From contig NC_068939.1 in NCBI RefSeq assembly GCF_016801865.2, positions 132,093,116 to 132,157,115 of the forward strand: a stretch of 64,000 nt of DNA. Reading direction: 5' to 3'. The position numbers and the translations under genes are program-made. The notes under the pieces are model-generated. The model ran no database searches. It was not told the DNA's origin and saw only the letters and a list, made by a program, of their open reading frames with translations. This stretch comes from Culex pipiens pallens (lineage: Eukaryota; Arthropoda; Insecta; Diptera; Culicidae). This document shows, piece after piece, positions 23,647 to 33,904 of the stretch. Position 1 is the stretch's first letter; every line of letters begins with the position of its first letter.

Positions 23647-23970
23647 AATTTTTTGATTGAAAAAAATAGAGCTAGGGCATTACAGAAAAAAAAAATGGCT
23701 GAAAAAGTGTCCAAAACATTCACCAAAGAAACATTGAAGATTTTTGACATTGAAAATCGGACCATTCGTTTTCGAGATATCGACGTTTGAAATTTTTAGT
23801 GTTATTATTTCAACATCCTTATATGCATGTTTTTCAGGACCGGAAATACCAATCTTCAATGATTCTTAGACGATTCTTCTCTGAAATTGTCTCAGCTTTT
23901 AATTTCAGAAATTAGCACTATTGCCCATGCTTCCCTATGGCTCAAAAAATGTTTTTTGGACCTATAAAAC

Positions 23971-24401
23971 CAGTGTTGGCATTCTCGCACCCTCGCGAGA
24001 GAAAAAAAACATCTCTCTCTCTCGAGTTCTCGCCGCGAACCCCGAGCTGTCGAGAGCACCTCACCTATTGCCCGTTCTCTCCTCCACTCGCGAACGGGCT
24101 AGCTCGCGAGAAAGAATTGCTCGCTCGCGAGAAGTAAAACGAGTTGCCAACGAAGAAAAAAACAACACAAATTTTGAAGTTACACCTCTTTACCAACGTG
24201 TCTTTCGCATTGATAAACCTGATAAACAAATTGCTATCTTGGAACGAATGGCTAGCACGAGCCGCTCGTGAGCGCTCACGGCGTGAGCGAGAATGCGAGG
24301 AATAAGGCGAGCGCGAGCGAGGAGAGGAAAGGACTACAAGTGCTTTCCCTTGATCGCGAGTGAGAAAAGCTTTCCTTCTTCTCACTCGAATCCCAACACT
24401 G
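23971..24401. mobile_element. hAT-type MITE rich in CTCGCGAG
   Basis: The ends are CAGTGTTGG and its inverse (CCAACACTG, with a mismatch further in), flanked by a perfect 8-bp duplication TATAAAAC (23963-23970, 24402-24409). The subterminal DNA is packed with CTCGCGAG and GAGCGCGAG motifs in both orientations, unlike the AT-rich surroundings. Open frames through it are compositional artefacts. Confidence 0.8.
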
Positions 24402-24409
24402 TATAAAAC

Positions 24410-25266
24410 AAACAAAATTGAGAATCTTAATACTTTAAACCGGGGTGACATTGATGAGTTGGCGGTAATTATTTAAAGCTAATTTAAAAAAAAAATGTTT
24501 CAAATATAAAACATAAAATTCTTAACTTATCCAAAGTGTTACATTGTCTGGTATAATTTTATTTCTTGTTGTTTTAGACAGTTTCAATGATATTGTTTAA
24601 ACTTTTGTAGTCATGTTATATAAATAAGTAAATAAAAGAAATATATTAAAAATTGTGGTTTATTGAAATTCCAAAGCAAATCAAAGATCACATTTTTTAA
24701 TGTGTTTTAAACTATCTAAAGCCTGCTGCCCTTGTTCAGATTAAAGTGTCTATAATTTAAGCTAGAAAATCATAACAAATTTAATGAAAACATAGATTCT
24801 ATGACTGCTTCAAAAATTCCCCGGGATCCCAGGAATTTCCGGGATTAAAACTATAATCAGGAAAAATTTAACACCCTATTAAAATGATTTTGTGGAGAAT
24901 TGTAATGGGTAGAATTGTGACTTTGTAAAATTGGTATAATTTGGGCAGTTAATATTTTTTCAAAGTTATTTTTTTAAACATAGTTCAAGCATTTCCTGAG
25001 TGAGCCTGGGAAAACTATGAAAGAAATTAAAAAGATACGAAAGTTCACAATATTGAGAGTAAAATTATATTCCCTGTTGATGTAAAACTTTATTTGGAAT
25101 ACACGTTACTTGTTTGACCTTGACTCAACAAAAACAAAAGCACGCAATGTAAACAATAACAAACACGTTTTTTAGGCTGACAGTTTTAAGCATTTTCTCG
25201 AAATTTGGTTGTCCGAGTTTTAATTAAAAATGAATACAATAGCCGAGCATGTACGTGTGACAACAC
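24410..25266. other. AT-rich spacer
   Basis: Nothing coding is seen. One short CCCGGGATCCC-type motif cluster lies near 24820, related to that at 53335-53435. Confidence 0.35.
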
Positions 25267-25268
25267 TA

Positions 25269-25496
25269 CACAGAAAAAAAAATGATGGTAATATTCATCA
25301 GGAAATGGTGACAGATTTTGTGGCAAAATAAATGATTAATTTTACCCCAGAAAATGATGAATATTCATCAGTTTTTGATGAATATTCATCAGGTTCACAT
25401 TTTTACACATTTTTTATGTAATATTACACAAATAAAAAGGTAATATTCAACCTACCAAATTTTCAACATTCCAAAATTCAACTTTTTTTTTCTGTG
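25269..25496 (+). mobile_element. CACAGAAAA-type MITE, copy 4
   Basis: Same ends and internal motifs as the 8.9-9.9 kb copies, with TA at 25267-25268 and 25497-25498. It is 228 bp. Confidence 0.8.
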
Positions 25497-25514
25497 TACC
25501 TCGCGAAAAAATCG

Positions 25515-25755
25515 CTTTGGACAGTTGTCACACTTGCAGGATGTGTCAAGATAGCACGATTATGTAGAAACTTCTTTCATATGAAGATTGAGAACAATGC
25601 ATGGAGTTTTTAAGGTTTTTGTTGAATTTCTCAGGATTAAGATCGAATTTGGCGGATCTGTTAAGGTCAAAAGGTCAGACATTAGTAGTGGCACAAAACA
25701 GCGTTCTTAACTCAAATTGGCCAAAAATCGACGTGCGACAAGATAGCACGATCAC
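25515..25755. repeat. Dispersed repeat with GACAAGATAGCAC motif, uninterrupted copy
   Basis: Contains TGTCAAGATAGCACGAT near its start and GCGACAAGATAGCACGAT near its end as direct repeats, with GGATCTGTTAAGGTCAAA between. A second copy at about 30550-31585 has the same order but is split by a MITE. The class is unknown. Confidence 0.6.
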
Positions 25756-26880
25756 GTCGACTTGTGCAACGATGTATCATCTGTGCCAAAATGTTTACGC
25801 CGCCACTCCATTAGCCAAAACCACCAAACTGCGTGGGCATTCCCAACGTAACACCATCTCAGAGAACGCCATCTGAACCAACAAACAAGTGCCAAATTTT
25901 TGGCATTCTCCTGAAACGCATTCTGATTCCGGGACTGACGAAGAAGCTGGGTTCCAAGCGTGTCTGTTTCCACGCCGCCCAGGGGGCCGGAAGCCTCCCT
26001 AGATGGCAACTCATCATCGTCAGCACACGCACGCATGCCACAGCGGTTGAAGCGGTTGAACTGTTGATGATTGTCGCACGTCTTACAAAAAAAGCAGATG
26101 AGCCAAAATGGCGGACGGTTTGTTTGCTTTCGATATGTGTGTTTGTGTGCGTCGAGAGTGGGTTTTCCACGCTTTTCTTTTGATAATATTTTTTTTTCTG
26201 GTATGTGCCTTCAAGAAGCTTGCAGAAATGAAGAGTCAACACTTCTGGAACTGCCAAATCCCATTCCGTGGGTTGTTTACCATACTCGAGGCAGGGCAAC
26301 CTTGCGGAGTTGGATGGATGGATCGGTTCCGCGTCTCCGAGGAATCGATTTCGGCGGAGTAATTTCTCGGCTTATATAATCTGAGGAAGCTGAGGGGGTC
26401 GCCTAATGCAAACGAATGTTTATGTTTGTTTCCCGCGAGACGCGATGTCAACGTAAACGCACGTAATGCGAAATTAGTTTTATCTTTTTTTCGCCATTCT
26501 TGCCGGCGATGGCGGTGTCGTTTGCATGCTTTTTGCTAGGTATTTTTTAATAAACATGTGCGCGAATATCTTGTGCGAAAAAAAAGAGTCCGCGATGAGA
26601 GGGGACCAAATCGTGGGTGATACCGGTAATGGTAGCGACAACCCCTCTGCGCTGCTCTGCTAGATAAGATACAGTTCAACGACTTTGGTAATGTGCATTT
26701 CCAAAATATTGGCACTCCATATCGGGAGTTGAATGGTTTTTATTTTCACGGAACCCTCGCCAATTCAGTGTCCCCCGGGGAACATCCCAAGTATAAATTT
26801 GGGCGTTGAGGAGGGAGAGACTGAATGTTGAAGATCAACCGGCAATTGTTAAAGATTTGCAAATTTTGAACATTAAGCAC
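25756..26880. other. GC-richer single-copy block
   Basis: Contains two ATGs in good start context (near 26108 and 26071), but the frames are short, overlap frames on the other strand and have no domain. Part may be a non-coding exon or regulatory DNA. No gene is supported. Confidence 0.35.
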
Positions 26881-27084
26881 TCTAATGTCCGTAGCAGATG
26901 AATTGGATTATTAAGAACCGAAACAATCATGAAGTATGTGAAAATACATGTCAACCATGCAACCCATGTAGTTATTTGATCTACCTTTATAAGAAGGATC
27001 CTCTTGTTTTAGATATTGAAATTTCCATACGAATTGGCAAGGCTGACAACAAATCACCTATCATTATTGCAATGTTCATGTCCA

Positions 27085-27299
27085 TGCCTTAGACTACCAA
27101 CTTTTGCTGAGCTTATGACTCCATCGTATAACAAAACGAATTTACAGCTTACGTTCACAAAATAAACCGTGATTTTTTTATGTTCTTCCACTTTTTTTGC
27201 TAAATGTTCAAAAGTTTAAAAGTTGACGAAAGGTAGTCAGAAAAGGGGAAATCTGTACAATTCATGGCGAGATTTAAATATTATTGGAAAGAAATGTTA
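27085..27299. mobile_element. Truncated relative of the 62.8-kb hAT-type element
   Basis: Starts with TTAGACTACCAACTTTTGCT, close to the terminus TAAGGCTACCAACT of the 62818 element, and shares an internal AATAAACCGTGATTT motif. The other end appears to be cut off by the TTAA-flanked element at 27304. Confidence 0.5.
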
Positions 27300-27303
27300 T
27301 TAA

Positions 27304-27754
27304 CACTGGAACGCTAAACGCAAGTCCAGCATACACGGATGCCCAGGCATCCCAAAAAATGTGGAACGGTAACTTCAACTCGCTGGTTCTCGGGCATTAC
27401 TCAACCAATCGGGAAGATTCTTGTTTCCAGTGATTTGTAAGAATGTCTAGATGATCCTAAAATTTTGCAGAACTTTCTACGACCGGAAACATCGTTCCAC
27501 CTTTTTTAAAAAGACTGCCTCCGCGGAATTTTGGGCGAATTTTTTTTTACACGCGAAAAAAAAAGTTGGAACGATGTTTTTGTTCGCAAAAATTACAGAT
27601 TTGACCAAATTATGTTCTGCAAAAATCTAGATTCATCTAGACATCCAAACTAATCACTGGAAAGAAGAATCATCTTGATTGGTTGAGTTATGCCCGAGAA
27701 CCATTGAGTTGAAGTTACCGTTCCAACTTTTTCGGAGCCTTGGGCGTTGGAATG
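27304..27754. mobile_element. TTAA-flanked long palindrome, piggyBac-type MITE
   Basis: The ends are CACTGGAACGC and, reverse-complemented, CATTCCAACGC. TTAA stands immediately outside each end (27300-27303, 27755-27758), the piggyBac target signature. Arms of roughly 200 bp are inverted copies (GGTTCTCGGGCAT, CTCAACCAATC, TTTCCAGTGATT, TGTCTAGATGA), leaving a short centre. There is no coding capacity. Confidence 0.75.
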
Positions 27755-27906
27755 TTAAAATGAAACTGGATTGAAATTCACCAAAATTTTATAATCTGTC
27801 GATTAACTCGTTTTTCAAAGTATTTGGTTATCCCAACTTAGAGAAATTTCAACGTTTAAAAAAAATCTTAGTGGGTATATAAAAAAAATGATAATCAGCT
27901 TTAACA

Positions 27907-28480
27907 CTTTTGGGTTTCAAGTCATTTTAGCGCAAAATTAATTATCTCATAAAAATTTATAAAAAAATTCCCATAGTTTCAGAGGAATTTGATGAAACCT
28001 TTCAATACCAAAATAATACCAAAATGTGGCATCCTGACTTAGAAATTTTTCCACAATGTCAAGTCATTTTTTAGGGGGTATATCAAAAATGTTTGAAATC
28101 AAGTTTGAAATTTCCGGTTTTCAATGAAAGCATTCGCTTTGAGACATCATTTTAGCGCAAAATTGATTATTTTGTCAGAATTGGTAAAAATTTTCCCATA
28201 GTTTCAGAGGAATTTGATAAAACACTTTAATACTAAAATAATACCAAAATGTGCCACCCTGACTTAAATTTTTTTCCACAATTTCAAGTCATTTCTTTAG
28301 GGGGTATATCAAAAATGTTTAAAATCAAGTTTGAAATTTCCGGTTTTAAATGAAAGCATTCGCTTTGAGACATCATTTTAGCGCAAAATTAATTATTTTG
28401 TCAAAATTGGTCAAAATTTTCCCATAGTTTCAGAGGAATTTGATGAAACACTTTAATACCAAAAGAATACCAAAATGTGG
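27907..28480. repeat. Tandem repeat, unit about 226 bp, about 2.5 copies
   Basis: The landmark TTTTAGCGCAAAATT occurs at 27925, 28150 and 28376, spaced 225 and 226 bases apart. Each unit also carries CCCATAGTTTCAGAGGAATT, AATAATACCAAAATGTG and, in two units, TTTAGGGGGTATATC. The units are diverged but clearly tandem. Downstream, GGTATT/AATACC motifs continue to about 28630. Confidence 0.75.
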
Positions 28481-28639
28481 TGTTCGACAATTGACAAATT
28501 CTGCAATTTTGCAATATCAAAACAATACCTTTAATTGGTATGATAGCACATTTTGCTCTTGCATAAACCATAAGACAAATTTTAAAGGGTCCAGGAATAC
28601 CAAAATTTGGTATTGATACCAGAGAAAGGTATTATTACG

Positions 28640-29690
28640 CATTTCCCTAGTTATTTACCTATGCTCGGGTTGGATGGAAGTAGTGCACCGTGCAGACCGA
28701 ACCGTAAGAAAATTGGATTTCCTATACATTTTTTCGATTTTTTCCATACAAACTTCACATTATTCAGCTTGTGGAGCGAGGTTTTGAGAAAAAGTCCCAT
28801 ATTCTAAGTATTCTACTGCAGATGATTGTTATGTTTGTTGCTGAACTTTTAATTAAATGTATTTTTTTGGATACCAAAAGCTGCGGCTTTTTATTGAAAA
28901 CAAAAAAAAAACAGAACTTTCTTCAAGTTAATGCAGTTATTTTTTACATTTATACATTCGCTTGTTTCGGTGCGAGGCGTGTTGAAAAAAAAAGAATTTA
29001 TTGTCAAAAAAATCTTGGAATCCTGTTGATGACACCTTATCATGTTTGGATATGTTATGTAAATGAATCCAATAAAAATGGCCTAAACATATCATTAAAC
29101 AATTGGTAGGTAAATACATTTTATTTGATATATTACCTTCTGAAGCAATTCCAACTCTGACACCCTCTCGAAGATTCAATGAATCAGACTCCAACTCCGA
29201 CTCTAGCTCTCCTAAATGTTCCTAATCCACCGACTCCGACTCCAACAACAATTCACATACAAATTGCTGACAATTAATCGATTCCAACTCCGACAACTGT
29301 TTTGTCCACTCCGACTACAGCTTCTCAGAATTTCATGAATCTGACTCCGGGTCCTCCTAAAGACTCTATTTCTCTGACTCCGACTGCGACTGCGATGATT
29401 ATTAAAATGTTATTATTTAATTTGGTAAAAAATGTGCAAATTTTCCCCAAAAATAGTCTTGTTCATATGGATTTGCTATTTATGTACAATTTATTTCAAT
29501 TAAGGATATTTTAGAATTGAAAAAAAAAAACAATAAGATATTAATTTGAATAAAGTTATTCTTGAGAACATAACTTGTGATGACATTTTATTTTTTTGAG
29601 ATGATTTTAAGTTCAATGTTTTGAGATTTTTCATGAGCTATGGCCCTCAAATGAATCCTTTGTACATTTTTTTCCTTCACTCAAAAAAAA
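28640..29690. other. AT-rich spacer with a degenerate CTCCGA array
   Basis: No gene is seen. 29165-29400 contains scattered ACTCCGACTCC repeats, the complement of the GGAGTC arrays in the hAT-type element at 46748-48755; probably a decayed end of that family. Confidence 0.4.
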
Positions 29691-30545
29691 TCCCCCCGCT
29701 TTCCAGCAGCCATAGTCCGCCGGATATGTGCGATGGGGGAGGGGGGGGGGGGGCGGGCGCGCGCACTTGTCAGTGGCTTTCCTTCCGCCCGCGGACGTTT
29801 CCCCGGATACGCTATTTATATTTTATGGCTTTCCTGCCCGTATTACACTTTTATCTTCGTTTGACGAAATAAAATCGTGCGAGCATGAAATATTTTTGTG
29901 CGTACACTTTCTTGCACTCGCCGCCGGAACCTGTGCGCCCCGTTTCGGAGTGACACATTCCGTTCTGTTCCGCGACCTCCGATTAAGGGATAAGGGTGAA
30001 AGCTGAAAGGAGGATTCCAATTTTGAATCATCCGTTTCTCTTTTTTTTGTTTATCCAGGCGATATCGCACTCACACGTTTACGCACAACTTCGATCCTTG
30101 GGCCATTGAGCATAGGAGAAGAATGTCGGGGAAAGGTTGATTGTCCAAAGTTGGGCTTATCAGCAAATTGAGTTGAATTTGTTTCCATTCTTGTGATGTA
30201 AATCTTGGGCCAAAGTAGGACCCTTTTCTTAGCACATGCCAACAAAAGAAACAATAAAAAAGGAAACCCTTGAGGACTGCCGTTCCGGAAAAATAACGTC
30301 CATGGTGTGTGCGAAATGGACTCAAGGCGGAAGAAAAATGTAAATTTTAGGCAGAAGTGATCTTGACACGTGGGAGGGGGCGCGCAAATCTAGTTAGAAG
30401 AAGATAAACGCACTGGCGAAGGAACACAATGGTATGGAAGGACACATCATCAACGAGCATCTTTGAATGATAGAAGTGGAAATGATTTCACCATCAGGCA
30501 ATTTTTGGACAAAGAAAATGGTTTGTTTCACATCCTCTGACTAAA
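29690..30545. other. GC-richer single-copy block with a poly-G run
   Basis: Contains a G-rich run (about 29734-29753) and many CpGs. Overlapping frames on both strands have no domain. No gene is supported. Confidence 0.35.
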
Positions 30546-30625
30546 TTCCCTTTGGTCAGTTGTCGTACTTGCCGTAATTTTCAGGGTGTGTCAAGATAGC
30601 ACGACAAGATTGAAACGTCTTCTAT

Positions 30626-31483
30626 ATTAGTATATATCATTTTTGTTATAGCTGATAAAAAATCATGTAATAAGTTGGAAATGTAGAAATATCAGGAGGA
30701 TGTAGTATAAACAGTCAGTTTCAAGAAAATGCATGCAAAATATGTCTTTTCTAACAATTTTTCATCAGAATCCTAAAATTAAAATGACTTGTTGTGCTTC
30801 GAATTCCGGACATTGATAAAAGCTGATTCGAAATCCGGACACTTTTGCTTCGAATTCGGGACACTCGATTTTATTTAAGAATAGCACAAATTTGTACTGA
30901 AATATTTCATATGTTAGTGAATGGCATTCTTTAGGTCTCAAATAAGCTGTTAACATCAAAACAATCGATAGATTATATAAAAATTTACAAGAATTTAAGG
31001 AAATCGAAATCATAAATTTCTGCTTTGCCTTTAGGTGCTTCGAATGCCTTTGAAATATTTCAAGTGAAATGTTTCGTTTTTTTGGTTAACTTATAGTTTT
31101 ATTGTATTTAACTGTTTTGGCATTAACTACAGCGTTCAAACAAACTTTAAATTAAAGTTGATGTTGGAATTAATCAAATAACACAGTTTTGACATTCACA
31201 ATGCGAACTTATATCCAAATAATTGATAAAACAAGATGAATTGTCCGGGTTTCGAAGCGTCCGGGAATTCGAATCATGAGGGCTTTTGTTAATTTGATTT
31301 GGTTAACCGCGGTGGATTTTTTTGTCAAAAATCCACCAAAGCATCTACCGGTGGATACTTTTCTACCACAGATTTTTGTGCGATCAATGTGGTAGATGCT
31401 TTGGTGGATTTTTGATAGCTCGAATTATTTCAAGAAAATCCACCGCGGTTAACCAAATCAAATTAACAAAAGCCCTATGACGT
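30626..31483 (-). mobile_element. Second copy of the 1083 MITE, inverted and interrupted
   Basis: Runs antiparallel to 1083-1756 with the same internal segments (GTTATAGCTGA, TGCATGCAAAATATGTC, ACTCACTAACAT reversed). The right end is ACGT followed by TA (31484-31485). The left terminal 40 or so bases are missing or diverged. The 198-bp foldback at 31279-31476 sits near its right end. Confidence 0.75.
31279..31476. mobile_element. 198-bp foldback element with ATG target duplication
   Basis: The ends AGGGCTTTTGTTAATTTG and its inverse are perfect, and the inverted arms continue through GGTTAACCGCGGTGG and TCCACCAAAGCATCTACC. ATG lies on both sides (31276-31278, 31477-31479). The related MITE at 1083-1756 has a single ATG at the equivalent place, confirming the 3-bp duplication. 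Confidence 0.85.
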
Positions 31484-31589
31484 TACCTCAGAATTGCAAT
31501 TGAATTTTGAGGATCTGTTGAGGTCAAAGGGTGAGGCGTTCTTAACCCAATTTGGCCAAAATTGACATGCGACAAGATAGCGCTACATT

Positions 31590-32300
31590 TTTCAAGAACT
31601 AACTTATTTGGCCAGGCTTATTGCCTGCTGGTCGCAGATTGGTTATCACATCTGTTGAGTTTCAACTAGAGGTTCCCATGAAGTTTGTAAGCATTTCACT
31701 GCACTCATTTTCACATCAACTGATTTGAAACAATGCTGGAACAAGAATCCCCTCGTTAACTCATTCAGAAGTGAAGAATGATTGATTCTGAATGGGTAGC
31801 CTCTTGACACTTGAATTGCATAAAGGGATCAGATTGTCCCCCTCGGAAACTATTTTGCAGCGACGTAGTTTTAGAGATTCTATTACGCAATAATAAACCT
31901 ACTCAAAAGGTGTTCGTTCCAATTCTTGACGGCCGCAGTTCTTATCATCATCCTGTCAAGTGTGGGCCGCGCTCCAGATGAATCGGAACCCACTTACGTC
32001 AACGAGCCCGTGTGATACAATCCTCGTTAGAGAAATTACTGTTGCACACTTTTCACAGCAAAATAACGTTAAGTTAGATAGACAGGGGTAGTTTCTACCT
32101 GCCGCTACCAACCGAGCCAGGCTTTGTTCCTCCGTGGGGTGACATTCAACCCCTTTTTTCTCGATTTTGGTTAGGATTTTGCACATGTGCCCAGACAACG
32201 CGGGAACGCATATCCTGTCAAGCTAACTGCGCGGCTAACGAGGTTCCATTCAGCGCGCGGGAATTGACGAGTGGAAATGAAATCAGCATGAAGCTATGTA
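31590..32300. other. GC-richer single-copy block
   Basis: No recognised domain or element. An 80-codon minus-strand frame at 31956-32198 has no known family. Confidence 0.35.
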
Positions 32301-32489
32301 AATCGAAGTTTTTATGACCCACACGGGAAGATTTTTTAATGGGTCTTATTTTCGGGGAAGATACACGAGAAATAATTATTGTTGAATTTGGCGGTAAATG
32401 AAAGGAAATGCAAACAAAGACTACCCTTGGAATTAATCAATGAACGAAGCTCGTGTGTGGCTTTGAGTTAGGTACATTCAATAAGTGGG

Positions 32490-33890
32490 GTTCCTTTACT
32501 GAGAAATGAAAAAATACGCAACTTTTGGTACTCTAACATGTATATTATAATAATAGATCATCGCTGAAATTTTTAAGTTATCGCAGTTTTAGTGAAAAAA
32601 GTTGATTTTCTGCTAATTTCTACATTTTCTTGTTTTTGCGCGTGGCGCGTCGAAAAACTCAGTTTTTATTTTCAAAAAATCATATCGCGGAAACGTACGG
32701 TTTGACATCGCCAATTTTGTGATGTATTATATGAAATTTTTCGAGGAATCCGATTTAAATATTTTCAGGCATAGGCTTTTTGGTTCAGACACGGTCAAAA
32801 CGCCGTTTTTAGTCTTCATTCGACTTTTTCAAATGTTAGGCTAGATTTTTGAAACTTCTTGCTATTTTTTACAAATAACTAAACTAATCACCTGTCTTTT
32901 GCGTCTAAGACAGCTGAAATCGGATAAAATGACGCGGAGATATGATTTTTTGAAAAAAGCTGGCTAATGGCCAAACCAAAAAATACGGGTCTAATTATTT
33001 TGGCCAAGGAATCCCCCGAAGGTTTTGAGCCCGATCGAAGAACTTTTTTTTCGGTTTAGGCTCTTTTAAAATGGAATTGGTGAATAGTAATATGTGAGTA
33101 ATTCTCTACGAAATTGGTCTTTTTTTAGAATTTTAATTTGATCAAATTTGCAATCAAAAAGTACTTTAGTGAAATTTTGATAAAGTGCACCGTTTTCAAG
33201 TTAAAGCAATTTTTAAGTAACTTTTTTGAAAATAGTCACAGTTTTTCATTTTTTTAAATAAGTGCACATGTTTGCAAAACCTTTGAAAAACATATTTTTG
33301 AAAAGCTGAGAAAATTTTCTGTATTTTGCTTTTTTGAACTTTGTTAATACGACCCTTAGTTGCTGAGATATTGCCATGCAAAGGTTTAAAAACAGGAAAA
33401 TTGATGTTTTCTAAGTCTCTAAATATGGATTTAACTTGAAAACGGTGCACTTTATCAAAATTTCACCAAAGTACTTTTTGATTGCAAATTTGATTTTAAA
33501 TCGAAAAATGAAGTTGAAAAATTGTATGTCCTCTAAAACATAAAAAAATTAAAAAGTGTTTTTTTGCAAATCATGTTTTAGTGATAAAAGTTAAATAAAA
33601 AATCACCAATTTTTTTTACACTGTATAATTTTTTTCAGTGTAGTCCATATCCATACCTACAACTTTGCCGAAGACACCAAATCGATCAAAAAATTCCTCA
33701 AAAGATACAGATTTTTGAATTTTCATACATCGTTTTTGTATGGACAGCTGCCAAATTTGTATGGAAAATTATATGGACAAACTAATGATGCAAAATGGCT
33801 TCTTTGAGCATACCGAAGGCAAAAAAGTTTCAGTCGGATTAAAAAATACAAAAAATCGAATGAACGAAATCTGAGAGAACTGCTCATGTG
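32490..33890. repeat. AT-rich dispersed repeats, including a 12.3-kb family copy
   Basis: About 33100-33890 parallels the interior and right arm of the long-TIR element at 12310-13465 (CTTTAGTGAAATTTTGAT, GTGCACCGTTTTCAAGTT-like, TTTGTATGGACAGCTGCC). The preceding 32.5-33.1 kb also looks repetitive but has no partner in this window. No genes. Confidence 0.5.
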
Positions 33891-33904
33891 AGTCATATAA
33901 GGGT

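Larger units (their letters stand above)
30550..31585. repeat. GACAAGATAGCAC repeat, copy split by a nested MITE pair
   Basis: The outer parts (30550-30625 and 31486-31585) match the two halves of the uninterrupted copy at 25515-25755. About 40 bases of the outer repeat are missing at the left junction. The middle is the MITE at about 30626-31483, which itself contains another element. Confidence 0.7.

Noticed and set aside
26108..26362. 84-codon frame with good start context and a hydrophobic stretch
   Set aside because: Overlaps other frames on both strands and the hydrophobic part comes from a T run; no family recognised.
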